A stretch of DNA of 38,834 bases from Flavobacterium sp. Its GTDB lineage: Bacteria; Bacteroidota; Bacteroidia; Flavobacteriales; Flavobacteriaceae. Location: the NCBI GenBank assembly GCA_025351785.1, contig JANXVF010000008.1:1-38834 (forward strand). Reading direction: 5' to 3'. Under the pieces are notes generated by a model, which saw only the letters and a list, made by a program, of their open reading frames with translations, had not been told where the DNA came from and ran no database searches. Below, piece after piece: positions 16,052 through 24,710 of this stretch (position 1 is the stretch's first letter; each line of letters begins with the position of its first letter). The translations under genes were made by a program, and so were the position numbers.

Positions 16052-18475
16052 TTATTTATGATTTTTTAAAGAATTATAATCAATAAAATAGCGAACACTT
16101 ATTGAAAATGAATGAGCTAAATTTTCATGATTAATTGAATTCCTGAAGTTTGCTCCTATGTCCTTATCAAATTCTCTTTGAAAAACAGCTGAATTATTTC
16201 GATATAAAATTGAAATTAAACTTCCTGGGGCAAACCACCAAGAGTAGGATAAGTCCATATTCCAAGTGTTAAAATTTGAATTCTTATTTGTTATATATGT
16301 TGAGTTAGGAATGAGTTCTCCGCTATCTTCGAGTGTCAAAATATCATGATTTACGGCATAACTCCAGTAGTGTCTTATTGTTAAGTTTATATTCATTTTG
16401 TTATTTAATGAATATTTTCCGTTTAATGTATTGGTGTAAGTTATTCGATCTCTTCTTGCAAAAACTATATCTCCATTAGCATCATTGGCTATAAAACCTG
16501 TATTTTTATTTTGTCTGTTAAACCTAAAACCATAATTCATAGAAAATTTATCCGAAAATCTGTAAATTGGGTTTACAAATAAATTATAATTAACTCTTCC
16601 TTTTTCGTTTAAAAAGGTAAAACTTGGACTTAAATCGATAGCAAATTTTCTGTTATAATTGGTCGAAATATACAGGTAGCTTCCTATAGTTTTAGGTATT
16701 GTTACAAATTTTTGTTCAAAATCTGTTCGTGGCTCATAAAAATCATAACTATCTAATGGTTTTCCGTTTATTCCAAAACCTATATAATCATTCTTTTTAG
16801 TGGTCGAATTGAAGTTTAAATTTAGTTGGTTGGTTTGTAAACGACCTGTTCTATTATCTATTTCTGCATATGGATTTAAGTTTACCGAAAATGAATTAAA
16901 TGTTTTGGTAGGGTTTAAAATTCTGTAACTTACATTACCATAAATATTGTGGTAATGCGTTTGATAATTTATGCCTAGATCATTAATTTCATAATCTTTT
17001 GAATAGTATTCTCCTCCAATTGAGTAACGCCATTTGCCACTATTATCTGCAAAATAAATATCAGATTTATATCCTTTTTTATTTTCTAAATCTTGATAGC
17101 TATTTACGTAACTATATTTCACACTTCCATTTAAATTGTAAGTATTTTTTTTAGTATTTAAATCAAACACCAAAGCCGAAACATTTGCATCTTGAAAATC
17201 GCCATTTCTTGTAACGTTTGTATTTACAACAGAAATTGATGAGTTTTTGTGAAAACGTTGGTCCAAAACAAAAATATTATAATTTGCAAGAGGTTCGATT
17301 ACTTCTTGGCGTTCTTCGCCTGTTACTGTGTTTTTAATATCGGCATACGTGTTTTTGGTAACTGCATTTAAAACCCCAATTCCAAGTCCGCCTTTTGTTC
17401 TTCCTGATATTTTCAAAGCATTTATCAAACTTACTTTAGTGGGAAATTTTGTAATTATTTCGTCGTTTGATAAATTTGGATATCCCGTTGGATAACCACC
17501 AATTCTTCTCGAATAAAATAAGCCACCTTTGCTAAAAAGCTCAGTTCCCTCTGTAAAAAATGGGCGATTTTCATTAAATTGTTGTTCAAATGGACCCAAA
17601 TTTAATTCAACTCGATCAAAGGCCGTTTGTCCAAAATCGGGAATTAATATTGCATCAAGTGTAAAAGCATCGTTGATTCCGTATTTTATATCAAGTCCAC
17701 CTTTAAAGTCTCCTTTAGTTTTTAAACCTTCACTACCATTAAAATACTGCGATGTATAGGGAATTAAAAATAATCGGGTTGGTGTTTTAATATTTTCTAT
17801 TCCAGTTAAAACTCCTTCTTGAGTCGCCTCGGATTCTATTTTAGCATCTATTAAATTCCAAGAATATCCACGTCTAAACCTGTGAATATCTCTATAAAAA
17901 TTTACCCCCCAAGTTTGAATTTTTTCTTTAGAAAATCGTAATGCCGCATAAGGAATTCTCATTTCAACAACCCATCCAAAATCGGTAATTCTTTGTTTGC
18001 TATCCCAAATAAGGTTTAATGAAAAATCTTCACCACTGCTGTTTGTATACACACAATCAAGTTGAACTCCCGCCGCAGTCACAAAAAATCGATATTCTTG
18101 TTGGCTATCGTTAAAACCATTTAATAAAACTCCAATAAAATCTGTTGCCGCACCGCTTTCGTCACGTTGCGAAATTTCTTTCATTATTTTTTTAGGCTCA
18201 TTGTCATACATTGTTGCAGCAACATATATAGCTTCATTGTCGTAAACAATTTTTACCTCAGTTTTTCGTTCAGGATCTTCAGGTTTACCGTTATCTGGAA
18301 CTTGCATTATAAAATCATTTGCAACTGGTGCTTCTTTCCAAATTGGCTCATCAAACTTGCCATCAATTGTTATTTTATCTTTTGTAAATATTGTAGTGAG
18401 TGTTTTTTTCTGACCGAAAAAAAATACTGAAAACAATAATGAGGTAACAATTAAAACTAATTTTCTAATTTTCAT
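16052..18475 (-). CDS. DUF5916 outer-membrane protein with CBM9-like N-terminus
   Basis: An 807-aa protein with a signal peptide (about residues 1-21, ending FFFG before QKK), a carbohydrate-binding-family-9-like domain (KITIDGKFDEPIWKEAP, about residues 30-225) and a long beta-strand-rich part that should form an outer-membrane barrel (DUF5916). The chain ends in an aromatic-rich strand (SFSISVRYFID) with a short hydrophilic tail, unlike the usual terminal Phe. Members are common in Bacteroidota and of unknown function; the CBM9 fold suggests ligand binding but the ligand is not evident. It has a good promoter on its strand (18499-18529) and seems monocistronic. Confidence 0.88.
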   Translation of the reverse strand: MKIRKLVLIVTSLLFSVFFFGQKKTLTTIFTKDKITIDGKFDEPIWKEAPVANDFIMQVPDNGKPEDPERKTEVKIVYDNEAIYVAATMYDNEPKKIMKEISQRDESGAATDFIGVLLNGFNDSQQEYRFFVTAAGVQLDCVYTNSSGEDFSLNLIWDSKQRITDFGWVVEMRIPYAALRFSKEKIQTWGVNFYRDIHRFRRGYSWNLIDAKIESEATQEGVLTGIENIKTPTRLFLIPYTSQYFNGSEGLKTKGDFKGGLDIKYGINDAFTLDAILIPDFGQTAFDRVELNLGPFEQQFNENRPFFTEGTELFSKGGLFYSRRIGGYPTGYPNLSNDEIITKFPTKVSLINALKISGRTKGGLGIGVLNAVTKNTYADIKNTVTGEERQEVIEPLANYNIFVLDQRFHKNSSISVVNTNVTRNGDFQDANVSALVFDLNTKKNTYNLNGSVKYSYVNSYQDLENKKGYKSDIYFADNSGKWRYSIGGEYYSKDYEINDLGINYQTHYHNIYGNVSYRILNPTKTFNSFSVNLNPYAEIDNRTGRLQTNQLNLNFNSTTKKNDYIGFGINGKPLDSYDFYEPRTDFEQKFVTIPKTIGSYLYISTNYNRKFAIDLSPSFTFLNEKGRVNYNLFVNPIYRFSDKFSMNYGFRFNRQNKNTGFIANDANGDIVFARRDRITYTNTLNGKYSLNNKMNINLTIRHYWSYAVNHDILTLEDSGELIPNSTYITNKNSNFNTWNMDLSYSWWFAPGSLISILYRNNSAVFQREFDKDIGANFRNSINHENLAHSFSISVRYFIDYNSLKNHK

Positions 18476-18498
18476 TGATTATTTGATTGTTAAAAGTA

Positions 18499-18529
18499 CA
18501 AACATAATTCAAAAATTAGAATTGCACAA
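18499..18529 (-). promoter_or_regulatory. promoter of the DUF5916 gene
   Basis: On the minus strand TTG (18529-18527) and TATGTTTG (18506-18499) are separated by 20 nt, a good match to the Bacteroidota promoter. The ATG follows about 23 nt downstream. Confidence 0.55.
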
Positions 18530-18605
18530 TAGATTTGTAATAGAATTCTTAAGTAATATATACTCATAATAAAATTAAATTTTATAAGATTTTATTTACA
18601 AATTA

Positions 18606-18665
18606 TTGTTAATTTTCGCATTTTATCGTTAATTATTGCTTTTAAACGTTAAATTTAATCAAATT
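18606..18665 (+). repeat. three GTTAA-containing units at 20-bp spacing
   Basis: GTTAATT, GTTAATT and GTTAAAT begin at 18608, 18628 and 18648, exactly 20 bp apart. Units one and two agree at about 15 of 20 positions; unit three is more degenerate. The array is in the shared upstream region of the divergent DUF5916 and L,D-transpeptidase genes, so it could be a phased operator, though the DNA is very AT-rich. Confidence 0.35.
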
Positions 18666-18733
18666 TATTTCATCGCAATTCATAAATTATATATATTTAC
18701 AATCCCAAATTTTATTAATTAACCTATTTGATA

Positions 18734-19414
18734 ATGAAAATTAAACTTTTTTTGTGCGTCATTTTTTTCGCATGTATGTCATTTGCTCCAAATTTAACCA
18801 AATCTATAAAACCATTAAAAAACATTTCATTTAATAAAATTGAATATTTATATAACACTTTAGATGCAAATAATTTTCAATTACCAAGATTAGATAGTTT
18901 TTCGGTTGCAATTGAAGGGCTATATATATTGAAAGAAAAGGGTATAATTCAAAAAAATTTTTTAACCATAATTGATTTTAGTTTAAGTTCAAAAACCAAA
19001 CGTTTGTGGGTTATTGATATGAATCAAAATAAAATCATATTTAATTCTCTTGTTTCTCATGGCAAAAAATCAGGTGATGATTTTGCTTCAAGTTTTTCAA
19101 ATGTAAATGATTCAAATAAAAGTTGTTTAGGTTTTTTTTCGACAGCAGAATCTTATGTAGGTCAACACGGATTGTCACTCAAACTTGATGGTTTGCAAAA
19201 AGGAATTAATGATAACGCAAGGAAACGGTCAATTGTTATTCATGGTGCGGATTATGTTAGCCCAAATTTTATAAAAAATCACAATCGGTTAGGAAAAAGT
19301 CAAGGTTGTCCTGCATTGCCGATAGAAATGAGTACAAAGATTATCGAAAAAATTAAGAATAAATCTTGTTTATTTATTTACTATCCCTCAAAAAACAACT
19401 GTAACTTTAATTAG
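18734..19414 (+). CDS. murein L,D-transpeptidase catalytic domain family protein
   Basis: A 226-aa exported protein of the L,D-transpeptidase-like YkuD_2 family. A signal peptide (KIKLFLCVIFFACMSFA) is followed by the catalytic domain with GKKSGDDFASSFSN, the histidine motif IVIHGADYVS (H170) and the nucleophile motif SQGCPALP (C192). Family members are predicted to form 3-3 crosslinks or attach proteins to peptidoglycan; direct proof for this subfamily is thin. I use the ATG at 18734 rather than the in-frame TTG two codons earlier. Its stop overlaps the stop of the convergent, longer L,D-transpeptidase by 4 nt. Confidence 0.9.
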   Translation: MKIKLFLCVIFFACMSFAPNLTKSIKPLKNISFNKIEYLYNTLDANNFQLPRLDSFSVAIEGLYILKEKGIIQKNFLTIIDFSLSSKTKRLWVIDMNQNKIIFNSLVSHGKKSGDDFASSFSNVNDSNKSCLGFFSTAESYVGQHGLSLKLDGLQKGINDNARKRSIVIHGADYVSPNFIKNHNRLGKSQGCPALPIEMSTKIIEKIKNKSCLFIYYPSKNNCNFN

Positions 19415-21114
19415 TGGTATCTTAATTTAGAATACAAATTGCTGTCGAGGCAATATATATCTTCTCTAAATTGAAGTTTTCCTGCCTTTTCCCAAGCCGT
19501 CCAGTATAATTGATGGATAAGAATTTCTTCATTAATTTTGATTACTATTGTTTTTAATTCTGGTTTCTCAAAAGTTTTTTTTACAATTATTAAGGATGGA
19601 TTTTTAGCTAATAATTTTGCGTTTTTTATTTCTTGCGCTTCTTCTTTTTTTAATTTCAATTTATAATAATAAGATATGTCTGTAGTATCTTTTATTCTTT
19701 TTAAAGACCATTTTACAGAATCATTTAAGATGTATGTTGCCATTTCTAAAGGTTTTTCAAGTCGAACACAACCTGAACTCAGAGATCTAAAAGTGAATGA
19801 GAAAAAATTACGATGATTAGTGTCATGTAAATAAACCGAATATTTATTTGGAAAATTTATTTTCATCGATCCTAATGAATTATTTCTGCTAGGGTTTTGA
19901 ATATATTTATATTTGTTAGCATCATCAATATTCCAAGAATAGGGATTTACTTCATTATTATTTCTGTCAATAATAGTTAAACCTTTCTTTCTAAAAACAC
20001 CTTTATTTTTAATGGCTTCTGGGTAAATATCTTCTTTTAAAATAGTTGGAGGTACTGTCCAATTTGGGTTTAAGTTAATATTTGAAATTTTTGAGTCTAA
20101 AATTGGCGTAGGTCTAGTCTCTTTTCCCACAACTACTCTTTGGGTTTGAGTAGTATCATTATTTTTTACAGCAACTACATTATAATCTGGAATATTTACA
20201 AGCAAATAGTGATTGCCAAAGTTTCGCGAAAACCATCTCCAACGTTCCATATTGACAATTATTTGTTCAAGTCGTTGGTTTCTTGAAAAATTGAGCGCTT
20301 CAAGCGTACTTTTTCCTATCACAGCATCTGATAATAAACCGTGGCGATCCTGAAAAACTTTGACTGCATCTTGAGTTTCTTTGTCATAAACTGTGGTTAA
20401 AGTGTCCCTTTTTTTAAGGTCATGCCAATACATTAACCGTTTTTTTAAATTTATTACTGCTTTATTTTTTTTGTTTGGTATTATTTTTTCTTTTAATGAA
20501 ATAAAGGGTATTGAATCTTTCGGAAAGGCATTCAAAATAGTTAAACATCGTTTTAATTTTTTGTAAACTTCATGATTAGGTTTGCATTTTTCTATTTCAC
20601 TAGCCAGTTTATCATTTTCAATAGCATCAAAAAGAATTTTATTTATATCAACTTCGGTAGTTTTTAAATCCCAGTCGTCATAAAGTTTTTTAGGGTCTAA
20701 CTTTCCTTTACTGATGTGAGAAGTGTATAGCTGTAAATTCTTAGTGAGCAATAAATCATAATTTACAAGCGAACTATCCTCAAGTTTTTCATAACGATTT
20801 TCATAAGATATAAGTTTTTTACATTCATAATCCTCTGGTTGTAGACCTTCGGTTGAAGCATTTGAAAGTTCAGCAATAATAAATTCACGATGCAATTTTG
20901 ATTCCCAAACAGTTTGGTTATCATAATTTTTGTAAAATAATTTTAAATCTAAACTCTTAAAATTATTAATTAAGGTAGTATCAATTGAAATTTTATTTGA
21001 ATTAAAAAACGAAATACCGCTAAAAAATGAAGCGTCATAGCTTGAAACTTGACTTGAATTTTTCTTGCAACTACAAACTATAAAAAAAAGTAACAAAAGG
21101 TAAAATTTATTCAT
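19411..21114 (-). CDS. L,D-transpeptidase, YcbB-like lipoprotein
   Basis: A 567-aa protein resembling E. coli YcbB/LdtD. A lipoprotein signal ends at Cys16 (FFIVCSC). A scaffold domain (about 40-230), a peptidoglycan-binding repeat (LMYWHDLKKRDTL ... FQDRHGLLSDAVIGKSTLEAL, about 235-290) and a YkuD domain follow, with VVVGKETRPTPIL, VYLHDTN and the catalytic motif SSGCVRLEKP (C449). It makes 3-3 peptidoglycan crosslinks in the periplasm. I set the start at 21114 because it yields the compact lipoprotein signal; ATG 21120 adds two residues and the open frame reaches 21174 inside the GNAT gene. It is cotranscribed with that gene. Confidence 0.92.
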   Translation of the reverse strand: MNKFYLLLLFFIVCSCKKNSSQVSSYDASFFSGISFFNSNKISIDTTLINNFKSLDLKLFYKNYDNQTVWESKLHREFIIAELSNASTEGLQPEDYECKKLISYENRYEKLEDSSLVNYDLLLTKNLQLYTSHISKGKLDPKKLYDDWDLKTTEVDINKILFDAIENDKLASEIEKCKPNHEVYKKLKRCLTILNAFPKDSIPFISLKEKIIPNKKNKAVINLKKRLMYWHDLKKRDTLTTVYDKETQDAVKVFQDRHGLLSDAVIGKSTLEALNFSRNQRLEQIIVNMERWRWFSRNFGNHYLLVNIPDYNVVAVKNNDTTQTQRVVVGKETRPTPILDSKISNINLNPNWTVPPTILKEDIYPEAIKNKGVFRKKGLTIIDRNNNEVNPYSWNIDDANKYKYIQNPSRNNSLGSMKINFPNKYSVYLHDTNHRNFFSFTFRSLSSGCVRLEKPLEMATYILNDSVKWSLKRIKDTTDISYYYKLKLKKEEAQEIKNAKLLAKNPSLIIVKKTFEKPELKTIVIKINEEILIHQLYWTAWEKAGKLQFREDIYCLDSNLYSKLRYH

Positions 21115-21121
21115 AGGCATT

Positions 21122-21562
21122 CTAATCAAATTTTTTAAACAGTAAAAAATGAGTTCCAATATTTTCAATTTCAAATGAAGAATTAATTTTTTTATATCCT
21201 AATTTTTCATAAAACAAAACAGCACTTTCTCTTGCATTCATCCAAATTAAAAATTTAGATTTTGCAAATATAAAGTTTTCACAATGGTTTATCAATAGTT
21301 TGCCAAAACCTTTTTTTTGATATGAATTTAAAACTGCCATTCCTCTGATTTGGAATTGATTATCAACATTAAACGCACTATTTTTATTTTGATAAATAGA
21401 AATTACACCTACTAGTTTTTTGGTTACAAAAATCCCGAAATGATTGTTATTTTCATCGTTATCTCCATCAAAAATGCAAGTTTCTATTTCCATTCCAGCC
21501 CTTAAAACAGGATGCCGAATTAGTAAAGTTTCGTGTGGGCTAATTTTTTTTATTTCTTTCAT
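21122..21562 (-). CDS. GNAT family N-acetyltransferase
   Basis: A 146-aa GNAT-fold acyltransferase. The acetyl-CoA loop is RGMAVLNSYQKKGFGKLLINHCE (split near residues 73-95, with the Q/RxxGxG/A signature as QKKGFG), followed by MNARESAVLFYEKLGYKK, the typical C-terminal strand-helix. The substrate is unknown. The first residues (PHETLLIRHPVLRAG) match a Bacteroidota subgroup that often stands alone. The next gene (L,D-transpeptidase) begins within about 8 nt of its stop, so translational coupling is likely. Confidence 0.88.
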   Translation of the reverse strand: MKEIKKISPHETLLIRHPVLRAGMEIETCIFDGDNDENNNHFGIFVTKKLVGVISIYQNKNSAFNVDNQFQIRGMAVLNSYQKKGFGKLLINHCENFIFAKSKFLIWMNARESAVLFYEKLGYKKINSSFEIENIGTHFLLFKKFD

Positions 21563-21665
21563 TTAAACATTTGTATGTTTTATGCTTTAATAAATTAGTA
21601 CTAAATAGATTAAGTCGTAATTTTGATATTAAATGGTTTGCTACAATTTTTTTTCAAAAAAAAAC

Positions 21666-21695
21666 TTGCAACAAAAAAAAGTAATGTTATCTTTG
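21666..21695 (+). promoter_or_regulatory. promoter of tRNA-Gly
   Basis: TTG at 21666-21668 and TATCTTTG at 21688-21695, separated by 19 nt, match the Bacteroidota promoter consensus well. The tRNA 5' end is at 21713, leaving a short leader. It is the clearest promoter in the window. Confidence 0.75.
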
Positions 21696-21712
21696 CACTC
21701 ACAATAAACAAT

Positions 21713-21785
<73 letters not shown>

Positions 21786-21795
21786 CATAATGTTA

Positions 21796-21826
21796 AACCT
21801 CATTTTAATCGATGAGGTTTTTTTTA
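21796..21826 (+). terminator. tRNA-Gly terminator overlapping the pepE 3' end
   Basis: An 8-bp stem AACCTCAT (21796-21803) with ATGAGGTT (21812-21819), loop TTTAATCG, then a run of T. The right arm and T-run are at the same time the last codons and stop of pepE on the minus strand. Confidence 0.85.
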
Positions 21827-22524
21827 TTACTTAAAATTGTTCCTGTTTTTATCTCAACTGCATTTTCGTTTTGTTTAAACAATCTAGCAGGCAATGTGCC
21901 TCTTAAAATTATGTTCTCACCTCTTACTTCTAGCCAACTACCTTCTCTTAAGCCAAGAACAGGTGCCACATTAAATGCATGAAATTCTTTTATTCGGGTT
22001 TCACGTGTTTCTCCCATATGATTGCTTTGAAAATCGGCATCTAAATAGTGTGGATTCAAATTAAAAGGAATAATTCCTAAAGTTTTAAAACTTGGCGGAT
22101 ATACAATCGGCATATCATTTGTAGTTTGCATTGAAATTCCAGTAATATTGCTTCCGGCGCTAGTTCCTAAATATGGAATGCCACGATTTATAGTTTCTGA
22201 TAATACATGCATAATATTATTTTCATACAATTTTGATACTAATAAAAATGTATTTCCACCACCCGTAAAAATTCCCTCGGCATTTTGAATTCCTTGTTTT
22301 TGATTTTTATATTCATGAAGACCTACAACATCAATATTTATTTTACTAAATACTGATTTTACTTTAAAAGTATAGTCATCTTCAGAAATTCCACCTGGTT
22401 GAGCAAAAGGTATAAAAATTATGCTTTTACAGTTTTTAAATAAAATCTTCAATTCTGGCAAAAGATAATCTAAATATGCACCACCATAAAGTGTCGAGGT
22501 ACTTGCAATGATCAAATTTTTCAT
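21805..22524 (-). CDS. pepE: dipeptidase PepE (alpha-aspartyl dipeptidase, family S51)
   Basis: A 239-aa serine dipeptidase of family S51 that cleaves Asp-X dipeptides in the cytosol, feeding peptide-derived amino acids. The nucleophile is in LGTSAGSNITG, after GIFTGGGNTFLLVSKLYEN; the DADFQSNHMGETRETRIKEF block and GLREGS are characteristic. Length is the family norm (about 230). The last four residues (NLID) and the stop lie in the stem and T-run of the convergent tRNA terminator. It is monocistronic, with a TAATTTTG box on its strand at 22543-22550 that could be its promoter. Confidence 0.94.
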   Translation of the reverse strand: MKNLIIASTSTLYGGAYLDYLLPELKILFKNCKSIIFIPFAQPGGISEDDYTFKVKSVFSKINIDVVGLHEYKNQKQGIQNAEGIFTGGGNTFLLVSKLYENNIMHVLSETINRGIPYLGTSAGSNITGISMQTTNDMPIVYPPSFKTLGIIPFNLNPHYLDADFQSNHMGETRETRIKEFHAFNVAPVLGLREGSWLEVRGENIILRGTLPARLFKQNENAVEIKTGTILSNKKNLID

Positions 22525-22628
22525 TTATAAATTAATTTCATACAAAATTACAAATTATTAATTAACAAAATATTACGATTGTTTTGGCTTATTATTTTGA
22601 AGTCAAACTGGTATTTTTACAAATTAAT

Positions 22629-23408
22629 ATGCTAACCAAGATAAGTTTGATCAACATTAAATATTTATTTATTTTATTTTTATTTACAACTTTTGTAGAC
22701 GGACAAGTATTAAATCCAGAAATTGTAAATGGAAAAATAATTGCCGACTCTTCAGATTTAGAGGGAATTTATATCGTGAATTTAAAAACTCAAATAGGAA
22801 CAGTTTCTGAAAAAGGAGGTTATTTTTCGGTTTCAGCAAAAATTGGCGATACTATAATGTTTTCGGCTGTACAATTTAAAGGTATAAAAATTACGATAAA
22901 AGAAAATGATTTTAAAAATGCGTTACTGTTTGTAAAACTAGAATCACTAATACGAAATTTAGACGAAGTTAAAATTATTAAATATAAAAATATAAATGCA
23001 GTTTCTCTCGGTATTGTTTCTCCAAATATTAAAAGGTATACACCAGCTGAACGAAAATTGATAGCTGCAGGAGAACTTCATTGGTACAGTCCACTATTAA
23101 TTCCTTTGGGAGGTATGAGCGTAGATGGATTGTTAAATTCGATTTCTGGCAGAACTTCGATGCTCAAAAAAGAGCTGATAGTTGAGAAAAAAGAAACGTT
23201 GATGGATAAAATTTCTGACGATTATGATGAAAAGTACTTTACTGAAAAATTAAAAATCCCTCAAGATTATGTCAAAGGATTTCTATTTTATATTGTAGAA
23301 GAGCCCAAATTTGTAGATGCTATGAACTCTAAAAACAAAACTATGGCTTCGTTTGTGATGAACGAATTGGCGGTAAATTACCTAGCTTTAATTCAAGAAA
23401 AAAAATAA
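22629..23408 (+). CDS. carboxypeptidase-like regulatory domain protein (first of a pair)
   Basis: A 259-aa exported protein of unknown role. A signal peptide ends near VDGQ (about residue 27), followed by a carboxypeptidase-regulatory-like beta-sandwich (VNGKIIADSSDLEGIYIVNLKTQ, IGTVSEKGGYFSV, GDTIMFSAVQFK). This is the domain at the front of TonB-dependent receptors, but no plug or barrel follows; instead there is about 140 residues with GISRTSMLKKEL-like and charged helical segments. I start at the ATG 22629, since the longer frame opens with TTG. A shorter relative with the same layout follows 6 nt after its stop. Confidence 0.82.
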   Translation: MLTKISLINIKYLFILFLFTTFVDGQVLNPEIVNGKIIADSSDLEGIYIVNLKTQIGTVSEKGGYFSVSAKIGDTIMFSAVQFKGIKITIKENDFKNALLFVKLESLIRNLDEVKIIKYKNINAVSLGIVSPNIKRYTPAERKLIAAGELHWYSPLLIPLGGMSVDGLLNSISGRTSMLKKELIVEKKETLMDKISDDYDEKYFTEKLKIPQDYVKGFLFYIVEEPKFVDAMNSKNKTMASFVMNELAVNYLALIQEKK

Positions 23409-23414
23409 TGAATT

Positions 23415-24155
23415 ATGAAAATGATTTATTTAGTTCTGTTTTTTTTTATGATACAAATTTGTTTTTCACAAGCAATTGCCAGAAAATTCATTCAAGGAAA
23501 AATTTTAAGTGATTCAAAAAAAGTTGAGGATGTGACAATTTTTAATGTCAATTCTAAAATTGCTAAAAATATAAATAAAGATGGGTTTTTTGAATTATTT
23601 GTTACAGCAAATGATACCTTACTTTTTTCAGGATTGTTGTTTAAATCAAAAAAAATAATTCTAACAAACAGACTTATAAATGAAAAGTTGTTGATTATTG
23701 AATTAGTCCCAAATTTTTATGAGCTCGACGAAGTGGTTATTAACAACAAAAAATTGAATCCAATATCTGGTGGATCTCAAAAATATGTTGATATGCAATT
23801 TTTTGATGATGCAAAATCTTCTCCAAAAAATCAATTTATTTATGATGGGTCAACATATGGAGTGAATTTTGTAAGATTATTTGAAGATGTGTCCAAAATT
23901 TTTAAAAAGAAAAAGTCAAAAAAAACTACTTTTGTCTCACAGGTTGAATTTTCCGAATTTACTTTGGCAAAAATAAATCATACTTTTTTCACTTCAACAT
24001 TAGAATTAAAAGAAGAGCAAGTTAAATTGTTTTTAGTTTTTTGTGAAAATGATGTCAAAATAAAATCATTGATTGAATCTAAATCTGATTTTGAATTAAT
24101 GGATTTTTTAATTGAAAAATCCAAAGAGTTTAAAGAAATACTATTTGAAAAATGA
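23415..24155 (+). CDS. carboxypeptidase-like regulatory domain protein (second of a pair)
   Basis: A 246-aa exported protein, paralogous in layout to the previous gene: signal peptide (MIYLVLFFFMIQICFSQ, residues 3-19), regulatory-like sandwich (IQGKILSDSKKVEDVTIFNVNSK, NKDGFFELFV, NDTLLFSGLLFKSKK), the LDEVVI string that ends such domains in SusC-type receptors, then a lysine-rich region (FKKKKSKKTT) and a helical tail with repeated E/K. No membrane barrel. It overlaps the next gene by 4 nt (ATGA), so the set is one transcript. The two proteins may partner each other; the function is unknown. Confidence 0.8.
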   Translation: MKMIYLVLFFFMIQICFSQAIARKFIQGKILSDSKKVEDVTIFNVNSKIAKNINKDGFFELFVTANDTLLFSGLLFKSKKIILTNRLINEKLLIIELVPNFYELDEVVINNKKLNPISGGSQKYVDMQFFDDAKSSPKNQFIYDGSTYGVNFVRLFEDVSKIFKKKKSKKTTFVSQVEFSEFTLAKINHTFFTSTLELKEEQVKLFLVFCENDVKIKSLIESKSDFELMDFLIEKSKEFKEILFEK

Positions 24156-24655
24156 TAAAGAAATTCCTAAATTATAGCTTGTTTTTACTGATTTTTCTCA
24201 GCCTTTCATCTATGGAGGTTCACAAGTTTTACACCTCTATTTATCAAATAAATTATGTGCCTCAAAAGAAAATGATTCAAATTACATCGAGAATTTTTAT
24301 CGATGACTTAAACCAAGCTATTGCGAAAAGATATAAAATCAAATGTAATGTTGGAACAGAGAAAGAGACTCCTCAAGACGTAATTGTAATGCAAAAATAT
24401 TTGGCTGAGAAATTCATTTTAAAGGTAAATGGCATTTCAAAACCTATGAGTTTTAGAAGTAAAGAAATAGAAACCAACGTGTTAATATGTTATTTCAGAA
24501 TTACAGATGTTTCAAAAATCTCAAAACTCGAAATTGAAAATAGTGTGCTAACAGAATCATTTCCTGAGCAACAAAATATCATTCAAGCCAATATATCTGG
24601 TGAAAAGCAAAGTTTGTTATTAACTTCGGATAATTATAAAGGAATGTTAAAATAA
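24152..24655 (+). CDS. DUF6702 family exported protein
   Basis: A 167-aa protein of the DUF6702 family. A signal peptide (LNYSLFLLIFLSLSSM, about residues 6-21) is followed by HKFYTSIYQINYVPQKKMIQITSRIFIDDLNQAI, typical of the family, then beta-rich DVIVMQKYLAEKFILKVNG and a C-terminal ANISGEKQSLLLT. DUF6702 is a Bacteroidota family usually found upstream of an M1 peptidase, as here, but no function is known. Its start codon overlaps the previous stop (ATGA), and it sits 55 nt before the peptidase. Confidence 0.88.
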   Translation: MIKKFLNYSLFLLIFLSLSSMEVHKFYTSIYQINYVPQKKMIQITSRIFIDDLNQAIAKRYKIKCNVGTEKETPQDVIVMQKYLAEKFILKVNGISKPMSFRSKEIETNVLICYFRITDVSKISKLEIENSVLTESFPEQQNIIQANISGEKQSLLLTSDNYKGMLK

Positions 24656-24710
24656 ATGGGATGGATACTTTTTCAATAAAAATAAGTACATTTATAGCTT
24701 AATTTTATAG

